Assembly: GCA_029212955.1 (NCBI GenBank)
Contig: JARGOW010000166.1
Location: forward strand, 1 to 7,570
Reading direction: 5' to 3'
Source: Planctomycetota bacterium
Lineage (GTDB): Bacteria; Planctomycetota; UBA1135; GCA-002686595
DNA length: 7,570 nt
Each line of letters begins with the position of its first letter. The first letter of the stretch is position 1. Shown one piece after another: positions 1-6,636 of the stretch. The notes beneath the pieces are model-generated. The model made no database searches. It saw only the letters and a program-made list of their open reading frames with translations, and was not told the origin of the DNA. Made by a program: the position numbers and the translations under genes.

Positions 1-490
1 GGTCCACGAAAGCTTCGCGCACGCCATGGGAAAGGTTGTCGTCCATGGTGAACGCGGTGCGCGTCCAATCGGCGGAGCAGCCCAGACTTTTGAACTGCTT
101 GAGGATTTGGTTTCCGTGCTCTTCCTTCCAATCCCAAATGCGATCGAGGAAAGCCTCGCGGCCCATTTCCTTGCGCGTGATCTTTTCCTCGGCATAGACC
201 TTCTTCTCGACCACGGCTTGGGTGGCGATGCCCGCGTGGTCCGTGCCGGGGACCCAAAGGGTCTCGTAGCCGAGCTTGCGGCGGTGGCGCACCACGATGT
301 CCTGGACCGTGCCGTTCAGGGCGTGGCCCATGTGCAGAACGCCCGTCACGTTGGGCGGGGGGATCATCACGCTGAAGGTACCCGGGGAGCCTTCGTAGGG
401 CTCACGCGGTTGAAAGGCACCGGAGGCCTCCCAACGGGCGTAGGTGGTCTCTTCAATATCCTTGGGGGTGTAGCGTGTGGAGAAGTCCAT
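1..490 (-). CDS. valS: Valyl-tRNA synthetase, N-terminal part (cut by window edge)
   Basis: This is the first 163 residues of valyl-tRNA synthetase, the cytoplasmic class I enzyme that charges tRNA-Val. The protein begins MDFSTRYTPKDIEETTYARW. The class I signature lies in PPPNVTGVLHMGHAL (residues 44-58), with the HIGH-type motif HMGH at 53-56. It is followed by the conserved WVPGTDHAGIATQ (79-91), which in this family lies at the start of the catalytic Rossmann domain. The rest, including the editing domain, KMSKS loop and C-terminal coiled coil, lies beyond position 1. The ATG at 488-490 fits the usual ValS N-terminus; no clear Shine-Dalgarno precedes it. The stop of the sugar-nucleotide reductase gene lies 60 bp upstream on the same strand, so the two are probably co-transcribed. 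IleS and LeuS were considered, but GVLHMGHALNGTVQDI and the TDHAGIATQ segment are typical of ValS. Confidence 0.96.
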   Translation of the reverse strand, partial: MDFSTRYTPKDIEETTYARWEASGAFQPREPYEGSPGTFSVMIPPPNVTGVLHMGHALNGTVQDIVVRHRRKLGYETLWVPGTDHAGIATQAVVEKKVYAEEKITRKEMGREAFLDRIWDWKEEHGNQILKQFKSLGCSADWTRTAFTMDDNLSHGVREAFVD

Positions 491-550
491 AGAAAGGGAT
501 CGGTAGCGGGATCAGGGAGCCGGAGAAGGTAGCAATTTGGAGTTCTTGTG

Positions 551-1597
551 TCAGACCCCCATCGAGGATTCGAGTCCACGCCGCAGACCTAACAGGGCCG
601 TTTCCAGGAGATTGCTGGCCCGGGAGGCGTCCAGGCAAACATCCGCGGCCCGGGGCGCGCCGGTGGCCACATCCCCCTGACTCCCGGCCTGGACCAGCTC
701 GGAGCATTGTTCGTCGGGCAGGCCCATGGCCCGCAGGATCGCCAGACCCAGGGAATAGCGGTCCACTCGCTGCTTGCTTGCCAGGTGCAGCAGACCCTTG
801 TGATCGGAGTACAAGCACTCGATCACGGCCTGGGCAGCGTTGCCCACTTCCAGGGGGTTGCGGAATTCGTCCTCGAAGAGCATGGGCTTTCGGTACTCGG
901 GCTTTTCCCCGCCCTCCTCTGCCTGCTCTTCAGCTTCCCCTTCTTCGTCCTCGAACTCCTCCTCCGGATAGTCCTCCTCATCCTTGCCCCGATCCAACGC
1001 CATGAGCAAGGAGTCCGATGCGCCCAGGCCGCGGCCCCCAGAGTCCCCATACAAGAGCGGCAATCGAACGACCAAGGCACCGGGGCAGGCTTCCAAGACC
1101 GCAATCTCCCCTGCCGCTTTTGTGCGACCGTAGACCTGGACCGGTTCGGGGAGGGCCTCCTCCGTAAAGCCCTTTTTGGGAGCGGGCTGCCCTCCAAAGA
1201 CCTGATCGGTGGAAATGAACACCAGGCGTGCGCCTGAGCGCGCGCACCAGGCAGCCACCTCGGCGGGCACTTCCACGTTCATGCGATGCGCTCCGTTCGG
1301 ATTTGCTTCGCACGCCCCCGCCCGGGCCATGGCAGCGGCCAAGACCACATGGGTGGGTTTCAGTTCGTCGAGCAAGGCGACCGCGGCCCCCTCGGGCTCC
1401 AAGTCATGGGAGATCCATTCCGCGCCGTCCCGGGGATTGGTGTAGCGCGGGGCGCCCTCCACATCCCGGCCCACGCCGATGACCGGGTCCCCGAAGGGAT
1501 CGGCCATGGTTGCGCCCATTTGGGCATGCTGGAACGCGGCGGCCACCAAATGGGGCCCCAGGAAGCCGGTGGCTCCGAGGATGAGGGTGCATTGCAT
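551..1597 (-). CDS. RmlD-like sugar-nucleotide-binding SDR oxidoreductase with acidic insert
   Basis: This 348-residue protein of the extended short-chain dehydrogenase/reductase group most resembles the dTDP-4-dehydrorhamnose reductase (RmlD) family, often annotated simply as sugar nucleotide-binding protein. The N-terminal Rossmann motif GATGFLG is at residues 8-14. The catalytic set is visible as STDQVFGG (129-136), with Tyr156 and Lys160 in VYGRTKAAGE. A downstream segment PLEVGNAAQAV (248-258) matches the region near the substrate site in RmlD relatives. Residues about 206-234 form an acidic stretch, nearly all Glu, Asp and Gly, that ordinary RmlD proteins lack. The frame also opens at a GTG eight codons earlier (1619-1621), but the ATG at 1595-1597 is preferred: it has GGAG six bases upstream and starts directly at the first beta strand (MQCTLILGATG). 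The gene lies 60 bp upstream of valS and is divergent from kdsA. A role in polysaccharide or LPS sugar synthesis is plausible but not shown; the exact substrate is unknown. Confidence 0.85.
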   Translation of the reverse strand: MQCTLILGATGFLGPHLVAAAFQHAQMGATMADPFGDPVIGVGRDVEGAPRYTNPRDGAEWISHDLEPEGAAVALLDELKPTHVVLAAAMARAGACEANPNGAHRMNVEVPAEVAAWCARSGARLVFISTDQVFGGQPAPKKGFTEEALPEPVQVYGRTKAAGEIAVLEACPGALVVRLPLLYGDSGGRGLGASDSLLMALDRGKDEEDYPEEEFEDEEGEAEEQAEEGGEKPEYRKPMLFEDEFRNPLEVGNAAQAVIECLYSDHKGLLHLASKQRVDRYSLGLAILRAMGLPDEQCSELVQAGSQGDVATGAPRAADVCLDASRASNLLETALLGLRRGLESSMGV

Positions 1598-1716
1598 GGC
1601 TCCAAGGGTAGCGAACCGCACTTGGGGTCATGTCAGGGAGTTCGAACTTCTAGGCCCACGCCGGGTATTGGCTTTCTTCCCATGACACCCGACGCCCATT
1701 GGGGCAGAATCCCCCC
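1598..1716. promoter_or_regulatory. Divergent intergenic region between reductase gene and kdsA
   Basis: These 119 bp separate two divergent genes and must hold the promoter for at least kdsA and probably the reductase-valS pair. It contains a perfect 10-bp palindrome AGTTCGAACT (1639-1648) and an inverted GTCATG / CATGAC pair (around 1628 and 1681). I could not identify convincing -35 and -10 boxes, so the promoter function is inferred from gene orientation only. Confidence 0.4.
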
Positions 1717-2544
<828 letters not shown>

Positions 2545-2556
2545 TCGAGACAGCCC

Positions 2557-2615
2557 CGGAATCAGCGGAGCCCGTGTCCTTGCAGCTTGCAAGAACACGG
2601 GCTCCGTTGATTTCG
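2557..2615. terminator. Long hairpin between convergent kdsA and phosphatase genes
   Basis: The arms 2557-2577 and 2595-2615 pair almost perfectly, including a 12-bp core CGGAGCCCGTGT / ACACGGGCTCCG with only G-U wobbles outside it. After one C/A mismatch the stem continues as CTTGCA / TGCAAG around the three-base loop GCT. It begins 12 bp after the kdsA stop and ends 35 bp before the phosphatase stop. The position suggests a bidirectional terminator, but neither side has a good U-run, so it may act as a barrier to convergent transcription or as a 3' stabiliser instead. Confidence 0.7.
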
Positions 2616-2650
2616 AAGGGACGCAAGGCCCAGATCAGGACCAGAGCGGT

Positions 2651-4363
2651 CTACTCCTTTTTCGCGTAGGCGCTTTTCAACACCTGGCCGTCCAACCCCT
2701 CGGGCTCCAGATTCACCAGGCGGAGCAGGGTCGGCACAACGTCGTGGCTGCCCGGGCTGCCCTTATGGTTGCCCGCGTCGAAGGGCGCACCCAGGAAATA
2801 GAGCGGCACCTGACGATCGTAGGCATAGGCCGAGCCGTGTGTGGTTCCCGTCTTCCACCCCACCAGGGTACCGCGCTTGGGCAACACCACCACGTCCGGT
2901 GAGTAATCCGGGGAGTAGGCGTTGCGATAGTAGGTCAGGTAGGGATCGGTGGTCGGCTCTTTGGAAGCCAATTCGTCCAGGGTGTAGGCCCGCTTGACCC
3001 AATCCAAGGATTGCATGCTGTTGGCAGCCACAAATCGGGCCTGGGCCGCATCGATGGAACGCTTGGCCAGATCCTTTTGATCCAGGTAAAGGTTGCCGCG
3101 CCCAAAATACAATTTGAGCCCGCGCCCCTTCGAATCTCCTCCGAATGCATCCACCAAGTCCTCGTTCAATTCCTTGCGCGCCTTGGATAGATCCTCCGAG
3201 TGAATGCGATGCTTGCTCGCATTCTTGGTCAGAGCGTGCTCGCCCTCCGGAAGGGGCAGAACCCCGTGGTCGGCGGTCATGGCTAATACCCAGCGACCCT
3301 TGCCCACACGATCGTCTAGCAGGTTGAACAGGACTTCGAGCCCTTGATCCATTCTCAACATGGCATCGGTCACTTCCATGCTATAGGGGCCGAACGGGTG
3401 ACCCACCTTGTCAGGGGAAGATAAGCTCACACCAAGGAAGTCGGGCACATCGTCCTGGCCCAGTCCCTCTTTTATCACGATGGTCGCGGCCAACTCCAGG
3501 GTAGCGGAGTCCCCCATGGGCGACGCGGCGACTTGGCCTGCCAGGGCTTGGATATCGCTGCCCTTGGGCTCCTGACCGAATTTCCCTGCGAAGAAGTAGG
3601 GGAAAGTTCTCCCCTGTCCCCCGAAGCCGGATTCGCCCTCACGATCGTCCTTTTCGGTGCCCTTGGGCCGATCCTTCATGTCGAAGACCGGCTCCCAAAC
3701 GAATCCCGCATGGGCCCGAGCCCAACCGGCGTTGTACTTCAAAACGTAATCGGGGAGCTCCGTGGAATAGGCCGTACTAGAAATGAAACCACCGCGCACG
3801 CGATCCCACCAAAATGACCCATCCGCATCGTGTCCGGCAAGGCATACGGCCGCACGGTCCTTGACGCTGACGGCAAAGGACTTGGACTTGGGGTTGTCCC
3901 TCTTTAGGTAGTCACCCAAGCAAGGCATCAGCAGGTTCTTTGCCGAATAACTTCCTGGGCCATCGTGACCCACACTGGTCACCGTGCTGGCTTCGGGATC
4001 AGCCACACAGTAAATCGACTGGCCCAGGGATCGACTGCGCATGCTGTTGCCCACGATTCCGTGGGTCCTGGGTAAGCAACCCGTGGCCATGGTCGCATGC
4101 CCGGGACCGGTCTCCGAGCTGGAGTAGGCCAGAGCAGCCCCTTCGAATCGCGCACCTTCTTTATGCAAGCGCGCCAGACCGCCGGTAAAGCTGCCCTTTA
4201 AACGCTCCATCTGGTCCGGGATGAGTTGATCCACGGCCAGGATCACGATCAAACGCGGGGTCTCGGGTGCGGCAATCGCCGTTGTCTCGCTGGCACGTGT
4301 ACCGGACGGGGCATGGGGAGCGGATGCGACGAACGCCAGGAGGCCAATGAGGAGTGCTTTCAT
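2651..4363 (-). CDS. Secreted PafA-like alkaline phosphatase
   Basis: A 570-residue alkaline phosphatase-superfamily protein of the PafA type (the Elizabethkingia phosphomonoesterase), predicted to release phosphate from organic phosphates outside the cytoplasm. The N-terminus MKALLIGLLAFVASAPHA looks like a signal peptide with cleavage near residue 15-18. The active-site set can be placed: Asp45 (VDQ), nucleophile Thr85 in ETGPGHATMATG, Asn106, Lys168 and Arg170 in VKDR, Asp318 and His322 (SSPDKVGHPFGP), Asp365-His366 (TADHG) and His509 (TTHGSAYAYD). These correspond to PafA D38, T79, N100, K162, R164, D305, H309, D352, H353 and H486, several with identical spacing. The Lys/Arg pair argues for a monoesterase rather than a phosphodiesterase (NPP). 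The frame is open to 4492, but the ATG at 4361-4363 gives the signal peptide; no Shine-Dalgarno is visible. The gene is convergent with kdsA. Phosphate control is typical of such enzymes, but I saw no Pho box. Confidence 0.93.
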   Translation of the reverse strand: MKALLIGLLAFVASAPHAPSGTRASETTAIAAPETPRLIVILAVDQLIPDQMERLKGSFTGGLARLHKEGARFEGAALAYSSSETGPGHATMATGCLPRTHGIVGNSMRSRSLGQSIYCVADPEASTVTSVGHDGPGSYSAKNLLMPCLGDYLKRDNPKSKSFAVSVKDRAAVCLAGHDADGSFWWDRVRGGFISSTAYSTELPDYVLKYNAGWARAHAGFVWEPVFDMKDRPKGTEKDDREGESGFGGQGRTFPYFFAGKFGQEPKGSDIQALAGQVAASPMGDSATLELAATIVIKEGLGQDDVPDFLGVSLSSPDKVGHPFGPYSMEVTDAMLRMDQGLEVLFNLLDDRVGKGRWVLAMTADHGVLPLPEGEHALTKNASKHRIHSEDLSKARKELNEDLVDAFGGDSKGRGLKLYFGRGNLYLDQKDLAKRSIDAAQARFVAANSMQSLDWVKRAYTLDELASKEPTTDPYLTYYRNAYSPDYSPDVVVLPKRGTLVGWKTGTTHGSAYAYDRQVPLYFLGAPFDAGNHKGSPGSHDVVPTLLRLVNLEPEGLDGQVLKSAYAKKE

Positions 4364-4585
4364 GGATGTATTCAAACCCGTTGGAGGGCTTGTTGAGTCA
4401 AACTGAGCCGCCCTAGCCTCGAACTGGAGCAGCCGGTGAAAGGGTACCCCAGGTTCTCCCGGCCCGCATAGCGCCGCAAGCCGGTAATTCACAAGCGCTT
4501 ACACGATGGGGAATCCTTTTCCACCCCAAATGCGACTTCCTAAACTGGCCGATCGCTGTGAGCGGGGTATTGTCCTGTGCTCCAA
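4364..4585. other. Intergenic leader between phosphatase gene and riboswitch
   Basis: This stretch lies between the start of the leftward phosphatase gene and the rightward riboswitch, so it should hold two divergent promoters. I see no convincing sigma-70 boxes on either strand. A small palindrome AAGCGCTT lies at 4493-4500. A GCCGATCG element at 4548-4555, preceded by CAAA at 4527-4530, faintly resembles a FliA-type promoter, but the 17-nt spacing differs from the usual 15. Confidence 0.35.
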
Positions 4586-4672
4586 CGATGACGGACAAAG
4601 GCAAACCGGCTGCGAAGCCGGGACGCAAAGCCACGGGCCCCTAGTGGGCAGCCGAGCTGCCGAATGTTATCG
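4586..4672 (+). ncRNA. GEMM-I (c-di-GMP-I) riboswitch aptamer
   Basis: The strand carries the GEMM-I core: GGCAAACC (4600-4607), hairpin CCGGCT-GCGA-AGCCGG (4606-4621) with a GNRA tetraloop, then GGGACGCAAAGCC (4620-4632). The second arm follows as GCCC-CTAGT-GGGC and GCAGCCGAGCTGCCGAA (4649-4664). Outer helix P1 forms from CGATGAC (4586-4592) and GTTATCG (4666-4672). Aligned with the Vibrio Vc2 aptamer, the G that contacts the ligand (G20) is G4600 and the stacking A47 is A4627. The canonical G at position 20 favours c-di-GMP over the cAMP-GMP-sensing variants known from Geobacter, which carry A there. The aptamer reads rightward, away from the phosphatase gene, so it belongs to a rightward transcript and not to either flanking protein gene. 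Confidence 0.93.
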
Positions 4673-4773
4673 GACCCTTCTGGACGTCTCATCCGAGGAG
4701 CGAGACGGAACTTCGGTTCTGCCTCGGACATGAGGTGTTCAGTCTAGGGGGATCAACCTTCTGAACTGACGAT

Positions 4774-4797
4774 TGGGTCCGGCTTCGGCCGGACCCA
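4774..4797 (+). terminator. UUCG-capped hairpin, possible riboswitch-controlled terminator
   Basis: TGGGTCCGGC and GCCGGACCCA form a perfect 10-bp stem around a TTCG tetraloop, 101 nt after the aptamer. The following bases (CCCTTCACCCCC) lack a U-run, so termination may be inefficient or factor-assisted. The left arm GGGTCCG is also complementary to CGGACCC at 4671-4677, which overlaps the 3' strand of aptamer helix P1. This suggests an expression platform with mutually exclusive pairings. Confidence 0.5.
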
Positions 4798-5222
4798 CCC
4801 TTCACCCCCTGGCGGCCAAGTTCACAAACAAACACTCACCCATGAAGACCACAAACCAGTCAACACCCCGCTTCCAGGCGGATCCCCAGGAGCTTCTCGC
4901 TGCTCCGGGTGTGGCTCGGTCTAGCTTCTTGGGCACTCAAGGCAAGGAATACCGTCGGCCGTTTCGGTCGGAGGTTGTGGCGCGCAGTTCGGGGTTGGGG
5001 AATCCCTATGTGCGCCTTGGGGCCAGCGGCCGATCGACCTGTGGGGACGGGTCGGTGGCACTATCGCAGGCCCCCCACTACGCGCTGTCCGGATGTTGGG
5101 GAACATCCGTGGGACGCGCACCCCGGCACCGAGGTCTAGCGCCTCGATATGTCGAAAGGGGATGCGTTTCGGTCTAGGCCAAAACGCACTCGACGGAGCA
5201 AATTTGCTCCAGCCGGGGTCAT

Positions 5223-5261
5223 GGACCCGCGCCGGATTCGTCTGGTGCGGGTCCTCCTTTT
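5223..5261 (+). terminator. Strong rho-independent terminator ending the riboswitch transcript
   Basis: The arms 5223-5236 and 5241-5254 form a 14-bp GC-rich stem with two G-U wobbles and a TTCG tetraloop. TCCTTTTAT follows directly, giving a U-run on the + strand only. This fixes the direction of transcription as rightward, in agreement with the riboswitch, and places the end of that transcript about 100 bp before the stop of the convergent sigma-factor gene. Confidence 0.85.
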
Positions 5262-5361
5262 ATCCGAAGAATTCCCAGGCGAACCTCACCTATCGACACC
5301 TGCCACCTGGGCTTCCTTCCATTCAACAGCTACCGGAGTCCATCCGGGCCAGGCGCATTCC

Positions 5362-6150
5362 CTAGGAGGCTTCGCTTTCCTGGAACCGATCGCGCAGGCG
5401 ATGGATCAGGCGCGTATGGATCTTGCACACGCGCGACTCCGAGAGCCCGGTGAGTTCGCCGATCTCACGCATGGTGAGATCCTCCCAATACTTCAGGTAC
5501 ACGATGCGGTATTCCTGATCGGTGAGCTTCTGGGCGACCAGGGCCAACAGGTCCTCGCGCGATAGTTTTTCACCGGGGACTTCGCACTGGTTGTCCGGTA
5601 CGGCTTCCAGCACGGGAATCAACTCGTCTCCCCCATCGTCCATGGCCATGGATCCGGTGGGCGGCATGGGGACGCCCATGCCGAACAAGCGTTGGAATTC
5701 TTCCTCTTCCAAACCCATGGCTTCCGCCACTTCCCGGTCTTCGGGGTCGCGACTCAGCTCACCGCGTAGGGCTTCGGTGGTGCGCTTGCGCAGCTCCATG
5801 CGTTGGCGCCAAGGGCGGGGCAACCAATCCTGGGTGCGGAGCTCGTCGAGCAGCGCGCCTTTCACTCGCAATTCGCAGTAGGACTCGAAGCGCACACCAC
5901 GTTCGGGATCGTATCCGGTCACGGCGGAGATCAACCCCACGCTTCCGGCGGTCTCCAAATCGCCACGGTCCACCGAACGCGGTAGACGTCCGGAAAAGCG
6001 CCGCACGATCTCCCGGGCAAACGCGTGGTATTCCACAACGAGCCGATTGCGGTTGGCTTCGCCCGGATCATTCCGGTATGCCTCCCAAAGCTCAGGGTGG
6101 GTCAGCGTGAACTTTTTGCGGACCCCATCCACGGAGTTTCCATTCCCCAT
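5362..6150 (-). CDS. fliA: RNA polymerase sigma factor, FliA/WhiG (sigma-28) type
   Basis: This is a sigma-70 family group 3 factor that directs RNA polymerase to, typically, late flagellar and chemotaxis promoters. With the ATG at 6148-6150 it is 262 residues long. Region 2 spans about 35-115 and shows the family signature: SVDRGDLETAGSVGLISA (59-76), DPERGVRFESYCELRVKGAL (81-100) and LLDELRTQDWLPRPWRQR. Region 3 follows at 117-156. Region 4 is at about 205-257, with helix-turn-helix segment LTMREIGELTGLSESRVCKI (225-244). A GTG at 6205-6207 would add 19 residues; the ATG has AGGCGAAGG just upstream, and the conserved part (TLTHPELWEAYRN) begins after it, so it is preferred. The gene is convergent with the c-di-GMP riboswitch transcript. 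No other flagellar gene and no anti-sigma FlgM is visible, so a WhiG-like or other developmental role remains possible. Confidence 0.9.
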   Translation of the reverse strand: MGNGNSVDGVRKKFTLTHPELWEAYRNDPGEANRNRLVVEYHAFAREIVRRFSGRLPRSVDRGDLETAGSVGLISAVTGYDPERGVRFESYCELRVKGALLDELRTQDWLPRPWRQRMELRKRTTEALRGELSRDPEDREVAEAMGLEEEEFQRLFGMGVPMPPTGSMAMDDGGDELIPVLEAVPDNQCEVPGEKLSREDLLALVAQKLTDQEYRIVYLKYWEDLTMREIGELTGLSESRVCKIHTRLIHRLRDRFQESEAS

Positions 6151-6636
6151 CCTTCGCCTGGGGCTAGAGATGGATCTCGAAGGGTCGCGCGGTTGAAACG
6201 TACTCACAATGGGTTCTTGGGGCTCGGAAACCGCTCCCGGGTGGGAGAATCAGCGCCTGAGCACGTTCTTGGATACAAAGGCGAAGCCCCCCCGCACAAC
6301 AATTCACCGCAAGGCGCACCAACAAAGCCTGACAACCCCTTCACAAGCGATCCATGAATTGGCCCCAATCGCCCAATAACCTAGGAATTCGGTAGTTCCT
6401 CCCAACACTTCCCGATTCCCGGTATCGGAAACCGCACTTCAGAAAAATACGCCTTCCTGTCCGCTCCTGACGCCGTAGGGCGACGGACGTGCCCCGCTTT
6501 TCCCCGCCCAGCTGGACCAAATCCACGCGGCATTGTGGCCAAAAAGAATGGAATCCACGGTTCCTTCCCGCACGAGTCGGCGCGGCACGCTCGCAAGGGG
6601 GCCAAGGATTGTCATCCACAGATCCGCACCCGTTCC
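6151..6636. other. Gene-free stretch upstream of the sigma-factor gene
   Basis: No credible protein gene is found in these 486 bp on either strand; the open frames here are arginine-rich, without motifs, and mostly shadows of neighbours. It must contain the sigma-gene promoter unless that gene is read through from 7563. Small hairpins are visible: CTCCC-GGGT-GGGAG (6234-6247) close to the sigma gene, GTCCG/CGGAC (6459-6488) enclosing CGCC-GTAG-GGCG, and CCGAT/ATCGG near 6410-6427. None matches a riboswitch that I recognise, and I could not define promoter boxes. Confidence 0.5.
6541..6564 (-). terminator. Weak possible terminator after the kinase gene
   Basis: On the - strand, GGAACCGTGGATTCC forms a short hairpin (GGAA/TTCC plus one inner C-G pair) followed by ATTCTTTTTGG. 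The U-run is good but the stem is only four continuous base pairs. It lies 70-95 bp past the stop of the 6637-7563 gene. Readthrough into the sigma gene cannot be excluded. Confidence 0.3.

Larger units (their letters stand above)
4673..5262 (+). ncRNA. Candidate structured non-coding RNA downstream of the riboswitch
   Basis: No recognisable protein is encoded between the aptamer and the terminator, but the strand can form a chain of hairpins: GTTCAG/CTGAAC (4737-4766); a possible three-way junction closed by ACACCC (4863-4868) and GGGTGT (4907-4912); CCGTCGGCC/GGTCGGAGG (4952-4974); a two-tier stem at 4979-5016; CGACC/GGTCG (5035-5054) inside GGGGCC/GGCCCC (5019-5074); a 15-bp stem with small bulges at 5082-5119; CGAGG/CCTCG (5130-5146); GCGTTT/AAACGC (5164-5187); and the palindrome GGAGCAAATTTGCTCC (5195-5210). 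It ends at an intrinsic terminator. GGGGA appears in or beside several loops, and GTCTAG recurs four times. I do not recognise it as RNase P RNA, tmRNA, SRP RNA or an intron. The 112-codon frame opening at ATG 4842 is an alternative, but it lacks a Shine-Dalgarno and known motifs. The 5' boundary of any independent RNA is unknown. Confidence 0.5.

Noticed and set aside
4527..4555. FliA-dependent promoter (CAAA ... GCCGATCG) ahead of the riboswitch
   Set aside because: The -35 is imperfect and the spacing is 17 rather than about 15 nt, so it is too weak to call.
4842..5177. A 112-codon frame (MKTTNQSTPRFQ...) after the riboswitch
   Set aside because: It has no Shine-Dalgarno, no domain or motif that I recognise, many uncommon codons, and coincides with dense hairpins. 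It is kept only as an alternative to the non-coding RNA, not called as a gene.
4673..5262. RNase P RNA, tmRNA, SRP RNA or group I/II intron
   Set aside because: The GAAAGTCCGG and ACAGAA signatures of RNase P, the tRNA-like ends of tmRNA, the GGAAGCAGC loop of SRP RNA and intron domain V were looked for on both strands and not found.
6270..6340. Sigma-54 promoter upstream of the sigma-factor gene (GG ... GC on the - strand)
   Set aside because: The GG to GC spacing is two bases short of the required distance.
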